From Streptomyces sp. ICC1 (lineage in GTDB: Bacteria > Actinomycetota > Actinomycetes > Streptomycetales > Streptomycetaceae), in assembly GCF_003287935.1 (NCBI RefSeq), contig NZ_CP030287.1:3500267-3564266 (forward strand): a stretch of 64,000 bases of DNA, given 5' to 3'. The position numbers and the translations under genes are program-made. A model generated the notes under the pieces. That model worked only from the letters and a program-made list of their open reading frames with translations, was not told the origin of the DNA and ran no database searches. Below, piece by piece: positions 41,932 to 50,925 of the stretch (the first letter of the stretch is position 1; each line of letters begins with the position of its first letter).

Positions 41932-42762
41932 CTACGGCGCGATCGGAAGCTGCCGCTTGTGCTCCGTCAGGCGGTAGCGGCGGACGATCGTGTCGAAGGC
42001 GCGCTCACCGACCGGCTTGCCCTCCAAGAAGTCGTCGATCTCGTCGTACGTCACACCGAGCGCGTCCTCGTCGGCCTTGCCCGGGTCCAGGGTCTCCAGG
42101 TCCGCGGTGGGCGTCTTCCAGACCAGCTCGGCAGGGGCGCCCAGGGCGTCCGCGCAGGCCCGTACCCGCCGCTTGGTCAGACCGGTCAGCGGAACCAGGT
42201 CGGCCGCGCCGTCGCCGAACTTGGTGAAGAAGCCGGAGACCGCCTCGGCGGCGTGGTCGGTGCCGACGACCAGGCCGTCGTGGGCGCCGGCCACCGCGTA
42301 CTGGGCGATCATGCGCTGGCGGGCCTTGATGTTGCCCTGTACGAAGTCCTGGTGGTGGGCGTCCCGGAAGACGGTGCCGCCGGCCAGGGAGGCCGCCAAC
42401 GCCGCGTCGCTCGCGGACTTGACGTCCACGGTCAGCACCCGGTCGGCGTTGATGAAGCCGAGGGCGAGCTGGGCGTCCTTCTCGTCGGCCTGGACCCCGT
42501 ACGGCAGCCGCATGGCGAAGAACGTCGCGTCGTGGCCGGCCGCGCGGGCCCGCTCCACGGCGAGCTGGCAGAGCCGGCCGGCCGTGGTGGAGTCGACCCC
42601 GCCACTGATCCCGAGCACCAGGGACCGCAGACCGGTCGAGGTGAGGCGCTCGGCCAGGAACGCCACCCGGCGCTCGATCTCCCGCTGCGCGTCGAAGGTC
42701 TCGGCCACCAGGAGGTCCCGGGCGATCTCCTGCTGCAGGGCGGTGGACGCCGGCTGGCTCAC
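41932..42762 (-). CDS. nadE: Ammonia-dependent NAD+ synthetase
   Basis: Converts nicotinic acid adenine dinucleotide, ammonia and ATP to NAD+ (276 aa, the length of the E. coli/B. subtilis NH3-dependent type without a glutaminase domain). The ATP-pyrophosphatase loop is [19 protein letters not shown]; further conserved blocks are [34 protein letters not shown] and [17 protein letters not shown] start with GAGGAG 6 bases upstream. Confidence 0.96.
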   Translation of the reverse strand: MSQPASTALQQEIARDLLVAETFDAQREIERRVAFLAERLTSTGLRSLVLGISGGVDSTTAGRLCQLAVERARAAGHDATFFAMRLPYGVQADEKDAQLALGFINADRVLTVDVKSASDAALAASLAGGTVFRDAHHQDFVQGNIKARQRMIAQYAVAGAHDGLVVGTDHAAEAVSGFFTKFGDGAADLVPLTGLTKRRVRACADALGAPAELVWKTPTADLETLDPGKADEDALGVTYDEIDDFLEGKPVGERAFDTIVRRYRLTEHKRQLPIAP

Positions 42763-42865
42763 GTCTGCTCCTCGTGGTCGTTCGTCATTTTCGCGATGGA
42801 CTGTCCCGCCGACCCTAACCGAGGCGGCCGGGTGACCCGCGTCTCACCGGGGTGGCGGCGCTTGT

Positions 42866-42885
42866 CTATGCAACGAGTTGCATAG
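42866..42885 (+). promoter_or_regulatory. Palindromic operator upstream of padR-type gene
   Basis: CTATGCAAC-GA-GTTGCATAG: perfect 9-base arms with a 2-base spacer, 12 bases before the PadR-family start codon. The AT-rich palindrome in a GC-rich genome is the expected form of a PadR/GntR-type operator and suggests autoregulation. Confidence 0.7.
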
Positions 42886-42897
42886 AAGGATCGGGGC

Positions 42898-43452
42898 ATG
42901 GCCCTTGAGCACGCGATCCTCGTCTCCCTGCTGGAGCAGCCGGGGTCCGGCTATGAGCTGGCCCGCCGGTTCGAACGGTCCATCGGCTACTTCTGGACCG
43001 CGACCCACCAGCAGATCTACCGCGTGCTGGGGCGCATGGAGGGCGACGGCCGGCTCGACGTCCGCGAAGTGCCGCAGCTGTCCCGGCCGGACAAGAAGGA
43101 GTACTCCGTCACGGCGGTCGGCCGGGCCGCCCTCTCGGGCTGGCTCCACGAGCCGATCCAGCCCGACAGCGTCCGGCACGAGCTCGCCGTGAAGATCCGC
43201 GGCGCGGCCTTCGACGACCCGGCCGCACTGATCCTCGAGGTCGAGCGGCACCACCGGGCGCACGCCGACCGGCTCACGCACTACCTGGCGGGCGAACTGC
43301 GCGACTTCACCGGTCCGCAAGCTCCGGACGCCTCCGACGCCGGGCGCGAACTCCAGCACGTCGTGCTGCGCGGCGGCATCGCCTACGAGCGGATGCAGCT
43401 CGCCTGGCTGGAGGACGTGCTCGCCACGCTCCACCGCCTCGCGGCGCCCTGA
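42898..43452 (+). CDS. PadR-family transcriptional regulator
   Basis: 184 residues: an N-terminal winged helix (MALEHAILVSLLEQPGSGYE, FWTATHQQIYRVLGRMEGDG, YSVTAVGRAALSGWL) and a C-terminal helical dimerisation domain of the Vir_act_alpha_C type. Such repressors respond to phenolics, lipids or drugs. ATG with AGAAGGA upstream. No adjacent transporter or decarboxylase gene shows its target; the nearest downstream frame is the DnaX remnant. Confidence 0.92.
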   Translation: MALEHAILVSLLEQPGSGYELARRFERSIGYFWTATHQQIYRVLGRMEGDGRLDVREVPQLSRPDKKEYSVTAVGRAALSGWLHEPIQPDSVRHELAVKIRGAAFDDPAALILEVERHHRAHADRLTHYLAGELRDFTGPQAPDASDAGRELQHVVLRGGIAYERMQLAWLEDVLATLHRLAAP

Positions 43453-43620
43453 CCCCGGGGCGCCGCCGCCCCGTGCGCCGACACCTGCCCCACCTTTCAC
43501 CCGCACCCCGCCCCATCCCCTTATCCACCTCTGCAGCTGCCGCCCCTGCACCCGGCGTCGCTCTCATCTGCCTCCTGCTCGCGTCCGGCGCCGGCGGCCC
43601 CCGCCGCCCCGTCCCCCGGC

Positions 43621-44217
43621 ATGGCCGCCGGCGCCGGACAGATCCAGGCGATGTGGCCGGCCGTCCTGGAAGCCGTGAAGAACCGCCGCCGCTTCACCTG
43701 GATCCTGCTGAGCCAGAACGCCCAGGTCGCCGGGTTCGACGGCACCACCCTCCAGCTCGGCTTCCCCAACGCCGGGGCCCGCGACAACTTCGCGAGCAGC
43801 GGCAGCGAGGACGTGCTCAAGGCGGTCCTCGCCGAGCAGTTCCAGGTCAACTGGAAGATCGAGGCCGTGGTCGGCGCGGGCACGGGGCCGCTAGCGCCCG
43901 TGTCCGCCTCGTCCTACGGCGCTCCGCCCGCTCCCGCCTACAACCCGCCGCCGGCCCAGCACGCCCCGGCGCCGCAGCAGCAGGACCAGCACGGGCAGCA
44001 GCAACAGTCGCAGCAGCAGCCGCCGCAGCAGTCGTACCAGCAGCAGCCCCAGCACCAGCAGCAGCCGCCCGTCCACCAGGCGCCCCCGCCGGTCGCCCCC
44101 GAGGACGACGTTCCCGAGGACGACGACCCGGACCTCGTGGACAGCGCGCTGAGCGGGCACGAGCTGATCGTGCGCGAGCTCGGGGCCACCGTTGTGGAGG
44201 AATACACGAACGACTAG
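43621..44217 (+). CDS. dnaX: DNA polymerase III gamma/tau, C-terminal domain only (5'-truncated)
   Basis: 198-residue frame matching only the tau C-terminal domain of actinobacterial Dna[21 protein letters not shown], then [20 protein letters not shown], followed by a Gln/Pro-rich stretch and a conserved acidic end ([20 protein letters not shown]). Upstream in the same frame a Pro/Ala-rich linker remains open back to the padR stop at 43450, but the clamp-loader ATPase domain (Walker A, zinc finger) is absent. ATG 43621 has no clear ribosome-binding site. dnaX lies next to purD in S. coelicolor (from memory), so this is the original locus cut short. Probably a remnant. Confidence 0.72.
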   Translation: MAAGAGQIQAMWPAVLEAVKNRRRFTWILLSQNAQVAGFDGTTLQLGFPNAGARDNFASSGSEDVLKAVLAEQFQVNWKIEAVVGAGTGPLAPVSASSYGAPPAPAYNPPPAQHAPAPQQQDQHGQQQQSQQQPPQQSYQQQPQHQQQPPVHQAPPPVAPEDDVPEDDDPDLVDSALSGHELIVRELGATVVEEYTND

Positions 44218-44229
44218 GGGGTCCGATTT

Positions 44230-44252
44230 GGGTGCCCGCACGAAGGGCACCC
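44230..44252 (+). terminator. Hairpin between the dnaX remnant and purD
   Basis: GGGTGCCC (44230-44237) and GGGCACCC (44245-44252) around a 7-base loop, after the dnaX stop and just before the purD -10 element. Confidence 0.5.
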
Positions 44253-44264
44253 CCGGGTCCGGGC

Positions 44265-44277
44265 TAGGCTGCACGAC
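44265..44277 (+). promoter_or_regulatory. Probable -10 element giving leaderless purD mRNA
   Basis: TAGGCT (44265-44270), then 7 bases, then the GTG start of purD. No ribosome-binding site precedes the GTG. Same spacing as before purF and two other genes in this window. Confidence 0.5.
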
Positions 44278-45531
44278 GTGAAGGTCCTCGTCATCGGCGG
44301 CGGCGCCCGCGAACATGCCCTGTGCCGCTCTCTGTCCCTCGATCCCGACGTCAACGCGCTGTACTGCGCCCCAGGCAACGCCGGCATCGCCGAGGTGGCC
44401 GAGCTCCGCCCCGTCGACGCCCTCGACGGCGAAGCCGTCGCCCGCCTCGCCACCGAACTCCGCGCCGACCTGGTCGTCGTCGGCCCGGAGGCCCCGCTCG
44501 TCGCCGGCGTCGCCGACGCCGTGCGCGCGGTCGGCATCCCCGTCTTCGGCCCGTCCGGCGAGGCGGCGCGGCTCGAGGGCTCCAAAGCCTTCGCCAAGGA
44601 CGTGATGGCCGCGGCCGGCGTCCCGACGGCCCGCAGCTACGTGTGCACCACCCCCGACGAGGTGGACGCGGCCCTCGACGCCTTCGGCGCCCCGTACGTG
44701 GTCAAGGACGACGGCCTGGCCGCCGGCAAGGGCGTCGTGGTCACCGACGACCTGGCCGCCGCCCGCGCCCACGCGCTCGGCTGCGACCGCGTGGTCATCG
44801 AGGAGTTCCTCGACGGCCCCGAGGTCTCCCTCTTCGCCATCACCGACGGCGTCACCGTGCTGCCGCTCCAGCCCGCGCAGGACTTCAAGCGCGCGCTCGA
44901 CGGCGACGCGGGCCCGAACACCGGCGGCATGGGCGCCTACTCCCCGCTCCCCTGGGCCGACCCGAAGCTGGTCGACGAGGTCATGGCCTCCGTCCTCCAG
45001 CCCACCGTGGACGAGCTGCGCCACCGCGGCACCCCCTTCTCCGGACTGCTGTACGCCGGCCTCGCGATCACCTCGCGCGGTGTCCGGGTCATCGAGTTCA
45101 ACGCCCGCTTCGGCGACCCCGAGACCCAGGTCGTCCTGGCCCGGCTGCGCACCCCGCTCGCGAGCGTGCTGCTGGGCTCCGCGAACGGCACCCTGAGCAC
45201 CCTGCCCCCGCTCAGCTGGCGCGAGGACGCGGCCGTCACGGTCGTCATCGCCTCCCACAACTACCCGGAGACCCCGCGCACCGGGGACCCCATCGAGGGT
45301 CTGGCCGAGGTCGCGGAGCAGGACGCCCCGGAGGCGTACGTCCTGCACGCCGGGACCCGGCTCGAAGGCGACGCGGTCGTCAGCGCGGGCGGGCGCGTGC
45401 TGTCGGTGACGGCGACCGGTTCCGATCTGGCGCAGGCCCGTACGAGGGCGTATAAGGCCGTCGCGCGGATCAAGCTCGACGGCTCGCAGTACCGCACGGA
45501 CATCGCCGAAAAGGCGGCGGAGGGCCGTTGA
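44278..45531 (+). CDS. purD: Phosphoribosylamine-glycine ligase
   Basis: Second step of de novo purine synthesis: phosphoribosylamine + glycine + ATP to GAR (417 aa). An ATP-grasp enzyme: N-terminal [15 protein letters not shown], then [29 protein letters not shown] and [18 protein letters not shown]. The GTG start matches the family N-terminus exactly and the message appears leaderless. Confidence 0.97.
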   Translation: MKVLVIGGGAREHALCRSLSLDPDVNALYCAPGNAGIAEVAELRPVDALDGEAVARLATELRADLVVVGPEAPLVAGVADAVRAVGIPVFGPSGEAARLEGSKAFAKDVMAAAGVPTARSYVCTTPDEVDAALDAFGAPYVVKDDGLAAGKGVVVTDDLAAARAHALGCDRVVIEEFLDGPEVSLFAITDGVTVLPLQPAQDFKRALDGDAGPNTGGMGAYSPLPWADPKLVDEVMASVLQPTVDELRHRGTPFSGLLYAGLAITSRGVRVIEFNARFGDPETQVVLARLRTPLASVLLGSANGTLSTLPPLSWREDAAVTVVIASHNYPETPRTGDPIEGLAEVAEQDAPEAYVLHAGTRLEGDAVVSAGGRVLSVTATGSDLAQARTRAYKAVARIKLDGSQYRTDIAEKAAEGR

Positions 45532-45550
45532 TCAGCGGAATTCCACGGAC

Positions 45551-45586
45551 GCGGGCCCGGTGCGCACTCGGTGCGGCCGGGCCCGC
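45551..45586 (+). terminator. Terminator after purD
   Basis: Perfect 10-base arms GCGGGCCCGG (45551-45560) and CCGGGCCCGC (45577-45586), 20 bases after the purD stop. Confidence 0.6.
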
Positions 45587-45831
45587 GCGCATGCTCGCGT
45601 ACGAGTGCATCCAGCCGCGTTCGAACGCACCCACCTTTGCCCAAAGCCATTCCATCGGGTGATCGTCACCCGGTCTGCCTGACGTCCGCGTCCGCCCCAA
45701 CTATGGTGCGGCGCAAGCATTCCGGCTCTCATTCCGGCACTTGGCCCACCGGCATTGCGATGTCAGTGGGCGGTGTCACAGTGGGGGAGTGAGCAACGCA
45801 GCAGCAAGGCAGAGGGGGGTGAGGTCCGGTC
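45587..45831. other. Intergenic region upstream of the M48-like gene
   Basis: No gene seen. It is less GC-rich than its surroundings around 45640-45770 and contains short repeats of CATTCCGG at 45718-45739, so it probably holds the promoter of the following gene. Confidence 0.45.
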
Positions 45832-47463
45832 GTGTCCGGAACCGGTTCGATCGCTGAAGTGGGCACGCCGTCCGCGCGTTCCCGTGCCTTGGCCGTGCTG
45901 CGCGTCCGCAGCCGGGCCCTGGCCCTCGGGCTGCTGCCCGCCGCCTTCGCCGTGGTGCTGGTGAGCGCCCGGATGACGGGCCGCCTGGCCGGTGACCCCT
46001 GGCCGGCGGTGACCCTCGGCGTGTGCGCGTTCGCCGCGCTCGTCCTGCTCGTCGGCGGGATCTTCGCCGCCGTCGTCCTGCGGGCGAGCCCCGCCATGAC
46101 GCCGACGGTGCCGCTGTCCGAGGCCGCCGCCCCCGATCTCTACCGGCTCGTGCGGGACCTGGCGGACCGGATGGACGTCCCGGCGCCCTCCGCGATAGCC
46201 CTGACGCCCGACTGCGACAGCTGGCTCGAGGACCGCACGCACGCGGCGCACCGCCGCGCCCGCACCCGCAGGGCGGTCGGGTCCGGCGCGGCACCCGGAA
46301 CCGGACTCGCCGGACCTTCCGCACCCGAGACCGAGCCGGGCGCCGCCCCGGTGCTGGTGATCGGCTCGCCCTTCCTGTGGTGGATGCGCGTCGCCGAGCT
46401 CCGCGCCGTGCTCGCCCCCGTCGTCGCCGGCACGGGCCCGTCCGCGCACCCGGACATAGCCGACGCGCGCGGATTCGTACGGGGCCTCGATGCCGCCGTG
46501 GACGTGGGCAACGGCCGGTTCCTCGGCTGGATCGCCGCCCCCGCCCGGCTGCTGCTGCGGCTGTGCCGGGTGGACGCCGCCGAGATGGAGCGCGGGGTCG
46601 CCGCCGCCGCCTCCGAGCGTGCACAGGGTGTGGACTACGGGCTGCGCATCGTCGCCCAGGAGCAGGTCGGGCTGGCGTACGCCGGCTGGGACCGGCTGCT
46701 GACCCGCGTCGCGCTGCCCGCCTGGCGGATGGGCCGCTGGCCCGCCCGCCTCGACGCGGGGGTCGTCTCCGCGCTGACCGAGCTGTCCCGGCGCGACCGG
46801 CTGGCCGACGGGTTCACCCCGCGCCTCGGCGAGCGCCCGGCCTGCGATCTGCTGGAGCAGCCCGGAGCGGTGGACGAGGCCGCCTCGCTGCTGGCCGCGC
46901 GGCTGTTCCACGGCGGTCCGGCCGAGGCCGGACCGGACTGGTCGCCGGTGGACTGGGCGGAGTATCCGGAGGAGGTCGTCGACCGCAAGTGGCGTACGGA
47001 GGCCGCGCGGCTGCTCGCCGCGCTGGACGCGCTGTCCGCGCCGTCGGGGCCCGCCGCTTCCACCGTGCAGCGGGTGCTGTCGTACCTCACGGACGGTGGC
47101 GGCGAGGCGCTGGCGGGGCGGCTGAGCGGAGACGTCGCGCGGGAGACCGCGCCGGCCGCCGCCGATGCGGGGGCGCGGGGAGCCGACGCCCTGCCGCTGT
47201 TCCCGCTGGAGGCGCCGCGCAGCGGTCGCGACCTGCTGGCGGACCACGTGGTGGCGCTGGTGTCCTGCGCCGCGGTGGACTCCGCCGGGGCGGCGCCGGG
47301 GCTGGACTGGCTGGACGGTCCGGTGCTGCTGGTCGGCGGCGCGCGCCGGGCGGACCTCGCGCCCCGGGTGCTCTCGCTCGTGGAGGACGGGGACTGCGCG
47401 CCCCTGCGGGACTGGCTCGCGGAAGTGGGCGTACGGCCGGAGAAGCCGGTCCGGCTGGTGTAG
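45832..47463 (+). CDS. Membrane protein resembling an M48 peptidase without the zinc motif
   Basis: 543 residues. Two N-terminal membrane helices (~25-90) are followed by TPTVPLSEAAAPDLYRLVRD and LADRMDVPAPSAIALTPDCD, then PVLVIGSPFLWWMRVAELRA and VLAPVVAG. This is the order of elements in HtpX/Ste24-type M48 peptidases, but HExxH, expected after LRAVLA, is replaced by PVVAG, so it should not be a zinc peptidase. The C-terminal half is unrecognised. GTG start preceded by GGTGAGG. Conserved in the streptomycete purD-purC interval as far as I recall; function unknown. Confidence 0.75.
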   Translation: MSGTGSIAEVGTPSARSRALAVLRVRSRALALGLLPAAFAVVLVSARMTGRLAGDPWPAVTLGVCAFAALVLLVGGIFAAVVLRASPAMTPTVPLSEAAAPDLYRLVRDLADRMDVPAPSAIALTPDCDSWLEDRTHAAHRRARTRRAVGSGAAPGTGLAGPSAPETEPGAAPVLVIGSPFLWWMRVAELRAVLAPVVAGTGPSAHPDIADARGFVRGLDAAVDVGNGRFLGWIAAPARLLLRLCRVDAAEMERGVAAAASERAQGVDYGLRIVAQEQVGLAYAGWDRLLTRVALPAWRMGRWPARLDAGVVSALTELSRRDRLADGFTPRLGERPACDLLEQPGAVDEAASLLAARLFHGGPAEAGPDWSPVDWAEYPEEVVDRKWRTEAARLLAALDALSAPSGPAASTVQRVLSYLTDGGGEALAGRLSGDVARETAPAAADAGARGADALPLFPLEAPRSGRDLLADHVVALVSCAAVDSAGAAPGLDWLDGPVLLVGGARRADLAPRVLSLVEDGDCAPLRDWLAEVGVRPEKPVRLV

Positions 47464-47651
47464 CCCGGCCGGAGTCCGGCCGGGCTCCGGCCTGCGGCCA
47501 CCGGCACCGCACGGCCAACGCCCCGCCATCGCTCCCCGCACGAAACTCTTTGATCGCTGAATTTTTAGCGACGAACGGTGACGGAGTGCGTGCGTTATGT
47601 GATGTGCTGGGACCGGTCGCGGCGTTCGGGGGAGCGAGGGAGGGGAGCGGT

Positions 47652-49136
47652 ATGGGTGCGGAGCAGATCCGGCGTTGGGAGTCAGGTGCGCTCGCGCACG
47701 CGGTGACCGACCCCTTCGGACAGGGGCCGCTGCCGTGGTTCCGGGGCAGCGAGCTGTACTACGACGACAACGGGCAGGTCGTGCCCTGGTACGTCGACCC
47801 CGCCGTCGCCGCGGGGCCCGGGCAGATCCCCCGCGCCCGGGGCAACGGCGGCCCGCGCACCGCGGACGACGTGCACCGGCAGATCAAGGGGTTCAGCTCC
47901 ACCGGCGCCGTCGCGCCCGGTGAGGCCATCGACTTCCACATCACCGTGGACCCGCCGCAGCAGTTCTCCGTCGACGTCTACCGCATCGGGCACTACGGCG
48001 GTGACGGCGCCTCCAAGATCACCACCAGCCCGCGGCTCTCCGGCATCGTCCAGCCCGCGCCCCTGACCGCCGACCGCACCGTCTCGTGCCACCACTGGTG
48101 GCTGTCCTGGCGGCTCCAGGTCCCCTCGTACTGGAGCGTCGGCGCCCATGTGGCGGTCCTGACGACGGCCGACGGCTACCGCTCCCACATCCCGTTCACG
48201 GTGCGGGACGACCACCCGGCCGATCTGCTGCTCCTGCTCCCCGACATCACCTGGCAGGCCTACAACCTCTACCCGGAGGACGGCCGGACCGGCGCCAGCC
48301 TCTACCACGCCTGGGACGAGGACGGCCGGCTGCTCGGCGAGCGCGACGCCGCCATCACCGTCTCCTTCGACCGCCCGCACGCCGGCGCGGGCCTGCCCCT
48401 GCACGTCGGCCACGCCTACGACTTCATCCGCTGGGCCGAGCGCTACGGCTACGACCTCGCCTACGCCGACGCCCGCGACCTGCACGCCGGCCGCATCGAC
48501 CCCACCCGCTACCGCGGCCTCGTCTTCCCCGGCCACGACGAGTACTGGTCCGCCCCGATGCGCCGCACCGTCGAGCGCGCCCGCGACCACGGCACCTCGC
48601 TCGTCTTCCTCTCCGCCAACACCATGTACTGGCAGGTCGAGCTCTCCCCCTCGCCCTCCGGCGTGGACGACCGGCTCCTCACCTGCCGAAAACGCCGCGG
48701 CCCCGGCCGCTCCAGCCTCTGGCGCGAAGTGGACCGCGCCGAGCAGCAGTTGCTCGGCATCCAGTACGCGGGGCGGGTCCCCGAGCCCGCGCCCCTGATC
48801 GTGCGCAACGCCACGCACTGGCTGTGGGACTCCACCGGCGCCGCCGAGAACGACGAGCTGCCGGGCCTGGTCGCGGGCGAGGCCGACCGCTACTTCCCGC
48901 GCACCCAGCTCCCCGAGCACCAGAGCCGGATCCTGCTCGCCCACTCCCCGTACGAGGACGGCGAGGGGCACCTCCGCCACCAGGAGACCTCGCTCTACCG
49001 GGCACCGAGCGGCGCGCTCGTCTTCGCGTCCGGAACCTTCGCCTGGTCCCCCGCCCTGGACCGCCCCGGGCACGTGGACGAGCGTGTCCAGCGGGCCACC
49101 GCGAACCTCCTCGACCGCATCTGCAAGAGGGACTGA
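47652..49136 (+). CDS. N,N-dimethylformamidase beta-subunit-like protein
   Basis: 494-residue protein with the fold of the DMFase large-subunit C-terminal domain family: DVYRIGHYGGDGASKI, LLLLPDITWQAYNLYPEDGR, SFDRPHAGAG, RYRGLVFPGHDEYWS and LVFLSANTMYWQVEL. No signal peptide is visible. Related domains are found fused or next to amidases, but the substrate here is unknown. ATG 47652 is supported by AGGGGAG 5 bases upstream; an AT-rich patch at 47540-47610 probably carries the promoter. Confidence 0.85.
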   Translation: MGAEQIRRWESGALAHAVTDPFGQGPLPWFRGSELYYDDNGQVVPWYVDPAVAAGPGQIPRARGNGGPRTADDVHRQIKGFSSTGAVAPGEAIDFHITVDPPQQFSVDVYRIGHYGGDGASKITTSPRLSGIVQPAPLTADRTVSCHHWWLSWRLQVPSYWSVGAHVAVLTTADGYRSHIPFTVRDDHPADLLLLLPDITWQAYNLYPEDGRTGASLYHAWDEDGRLLGERDAAITVSFDRPHAGAGLPLHVGHAYDFIRWAERYGYDLAYADARDLHAGRIDPTRYRGLVFPGHDEYWSAPMRRTVERARDHGTSLVFLSANTMYWQVELSPSPSGVDDRLLTCRKRRGPGRSSLWREVDRAEQQLLGIQYAGRVPEPAPLIVRNATHWLWDSTGAAENDELPGLVAGEADRYFPRTQLPEHQSRILLAHSPYEDGEGHLRHQETSLYRAPSGALVFASGTFAWSPALDRPGHVDERVQRATANLLDRICKRD

Positions 49137-49223
49137 CCCGGCCCGGCCGGACCCGTTGTCCCCGTTCGCGGAGCGGTGCGGGAGAATGGGCCGCGCGCTC
49201 GTACAGAACCACAGGGAGACACC

Positions 49224-50126
49224 GTGCCCGGATTCGTCGAAAAGCCCGAGCCGGTGCAGGTGCCCGGCCTCGTCCACCTCCACACCGGCAAGGTCCGCGA
49301 CCTCTACCGTGACGAGGACGGCCATCTCGTCATGGTCGCCAGCGACCGCATCTCCGCCGCCGACTGGGTGCTGCCCACCGAGATCCCGGACAAGGGCCGG
49401 ATCCTGACCCAGCTCTCCCTGTGGTGGTTCGACCAGCTCGCCGACCTCGTCCCGAACCACGTCATCAGCACCGAGCTGCCCGCCGGCGCCCCCGCCGACT
49501 GGGCCGGCCGCGCCCTGGTCTGCCGGAACCTCGACATGGTCCCCGTCGAGTGCGTGGCCCGCGGCTACCTCACCGGCTCGGGCCTCGCCGAGTACGAGAA
49601 GACCCGTACGGTCTGCGGACTCGCCCTGCCCGAGGGCCTGGTCGACGGCTCCGAGCTGCCCGCCCCGATCTTCACGCCGGCCGCCAAGGCCGAGGTGGGC
49701 GAGCACGACGAGAACGTCTCCTACGAGGAGGTCGCGCGCACCCAGGGCGCCGAGACGGCGGCCCTGCTGCGCCAGAGCACCCTCGCGGTCTACGGCCGCG
49801 CCCGGGACATCGCCCGCAACCGCGGGATCATCCTGGCGGACACCAAGTTCGAGTTCGGTTTCGACAAGGACGGCGCCCTGGTCGCCGCCGACGAGGTGCT
49901 GACCCCGGACTCCTCGCGCTTCTGGCCGGCCGACCTGTGGGAGCCGGGCCGCAGCCAGCCGTCCTTCGACAAGCAGTACGTCCGCGACTGGCTGGCCTCC
50001 CCGGCCTCCGGCTGGGACTCCAAGGGCGAACTGCCGCCGCCGAGCCTGCCCCAGGCGGTCGTGGACCAGACCCGCGCCAAGTACGTCGAGGCCTACGAGC
50101 GGCTCACCGGCCAGACCTGGGTCTGA
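49224..50126 (+). CDS. purC: Phosphoribosylaminoimidazole-succinocarboxamide synthase
   Basis: Joins CAIR and aspartate to form SAICAR in purine synthesis (300 aa). Motifs: HTGKVRDLYRDEDGHLVMVA, SDRISAADWVLPTEIPDKG, ECVARGYLTGSG and ILADTKFEFGFDKDG, then DEVLTPDSSRFWPADLW. GTG 49224 has AGGGAG 5 bases upstream; an in-frame start at 49176 would lie inside the leader and is rejected. Confidence 0.97.
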   Translation: MPGFVEKPEPVQVPGLVHLHTGKVRDLYRDEDGHLVMVASDRISAADWVLPTEIPDKGRILTQLSLWWFDQLADLVPNHVISTELPAGAPADWAGRALVCRNLDMVPVECVARGYLTGSGLAEYEKTRTVCGLALPEGLVDGSELPAPIFTPAAKAEVGEHDENVSYEEVARTQGAETAALLRQSTLAVYGRARDIARNRGIILADTKFEFGFDKDGALVAADEVLTPDSSRFWPADLWEPGRSQPSFDKQYVRDWLASPASGWDSKGELPPPSLPQAVVDQTRAKYVEAYERLTGQTWV

Positions 50127-50177
50127 GCCGGCCGGGACATCGCGAAGGGGCCCCTGTCCCGGGGCCCCGGAAACGGG

Positions 50178-50209
50178 AGAAGCCCCCGGTCCGAGGACCG
50201 GGGGCTTCT
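50178..50209. terminator. Terminator shared by purC and the tRNA-Gly gene
   Basis: 15-base perfect arms (50178-50192, 50195-50209) with a 2-base loop, lying between the convergent purC and tRNA-Gly genes. It is followed by T-rich sequence on the plus strand. Confidence 0.8.
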
Positions 50210-50218
50210 TCGTTACAG

Positions 50219-50291
<73 letters not shown>

Positions 50292-50313
50292 ATGCGCCGT
50301 AACGCGAGACCTA

Positions 50314-50925
50314 CTATACCCAACCCCGCTCCCTCGCGAGACGCACTGCCGTGTGCCGGTTTTCGGCGCCCAGCTTCGACGCCGCCGAGGACAGGTAGTT
50401 CCGCACCGTCCCCTGCGACAGCGAGGCGCGCTCCGCGATCTCCGCGATCGGTGCCCCGTCCCCGGCCAGTTCCAGCACCTCCGCCTCGCGCGCGGTCAGC
50501 GGGGAGTCCCCCGCGCTGATCGCGTCGGCCGCCAACTCCGGGTCCACGTAACGGCCTCCCGCGTGCACGGTCCGGATCAGCTCGGCCAGCCGCTGGGCCG
50601 AGACCGTCTTCGGCGCGAAGGCCCGTACGCCGGCCTCCAGGGCCCGCTTGAGGTGCCCGGGGCGGCCGTGGCTGGTCACGATCATGGTCTTGCAGCCGGG
50701 GAGTTCGGCCCGCAGGGATGTGGCCACGCTCACACCGTCCGCCCCGGGCATCTGGAGGTCCAGTACCGCCACGTCGGGCCGGTGGGCCCGGGCCATCGCG
50801 AGCGCCTCCGGCCCCGAGGCGGCCTCCGCGACGACCAGCAGATCGTCCTCCAGGCCCAGGAGTGCGGCGAGCGCGCCCCGGATCAGGTGCTCGTCGTCGG
50901 CCAGCAGTACGCGTACCGGGTTCAT
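50314..50925 (-). CDS. NarL-family response regulator
   Basis: 203 residues. The receiver has the acidic pair Asp10-Asp11 (LLADDEHLIR), phospho-acceptor Asp56 (VAVLDLQMPG), IVTS and the Lys in FAPKTV; the C-terminal LuxR-type HTH is LTAREAEVLELAGDGAPIAE then GTVRNYLSSAASKLGAENRH. Its ATG overlaps the kinase stop (ATGA). The stop lies 22 bases from a tRNA-Gly gene. Confidence 0.94.
   Translation of the reverse strand: MNPVRVLLADDEHLIRGALAALLGLEDDLLVVAEAASGPEALAMARAHRPDVAVLDLQMPGADGVSVATSLRAELPGCKTMIVTSHGRPGHLKRALEAGVRAFAPKTVSAQRLAELIRTVHAGGRYVDPELAADAISAGDSPLTAREAEVLELAGDGAPIAEIAERASLSQGTVRNYLSSAASKLGAENRHTAVRLARERGWV

Noticed and set aside
41849..42227. C-terminal extension of the frameshifted gene over nadE
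   Set aside because: It reads Arg/Pro/Ser-rich sequence antisense to a conserved enzyme; best explained by a frameshift.
43473..44267. Plus-strand frame with an Arg/Ala-rich product over the dnaX remnant
   Set aside because: Out of frame with the recognisable DnaX C-terminal domain; composition typical of a shadow.
49176..49223. Earlier start for purC
   Set aside because: It would add 16 residues without homology; AGGGAG with 5-base spacing points to GTG 49224.
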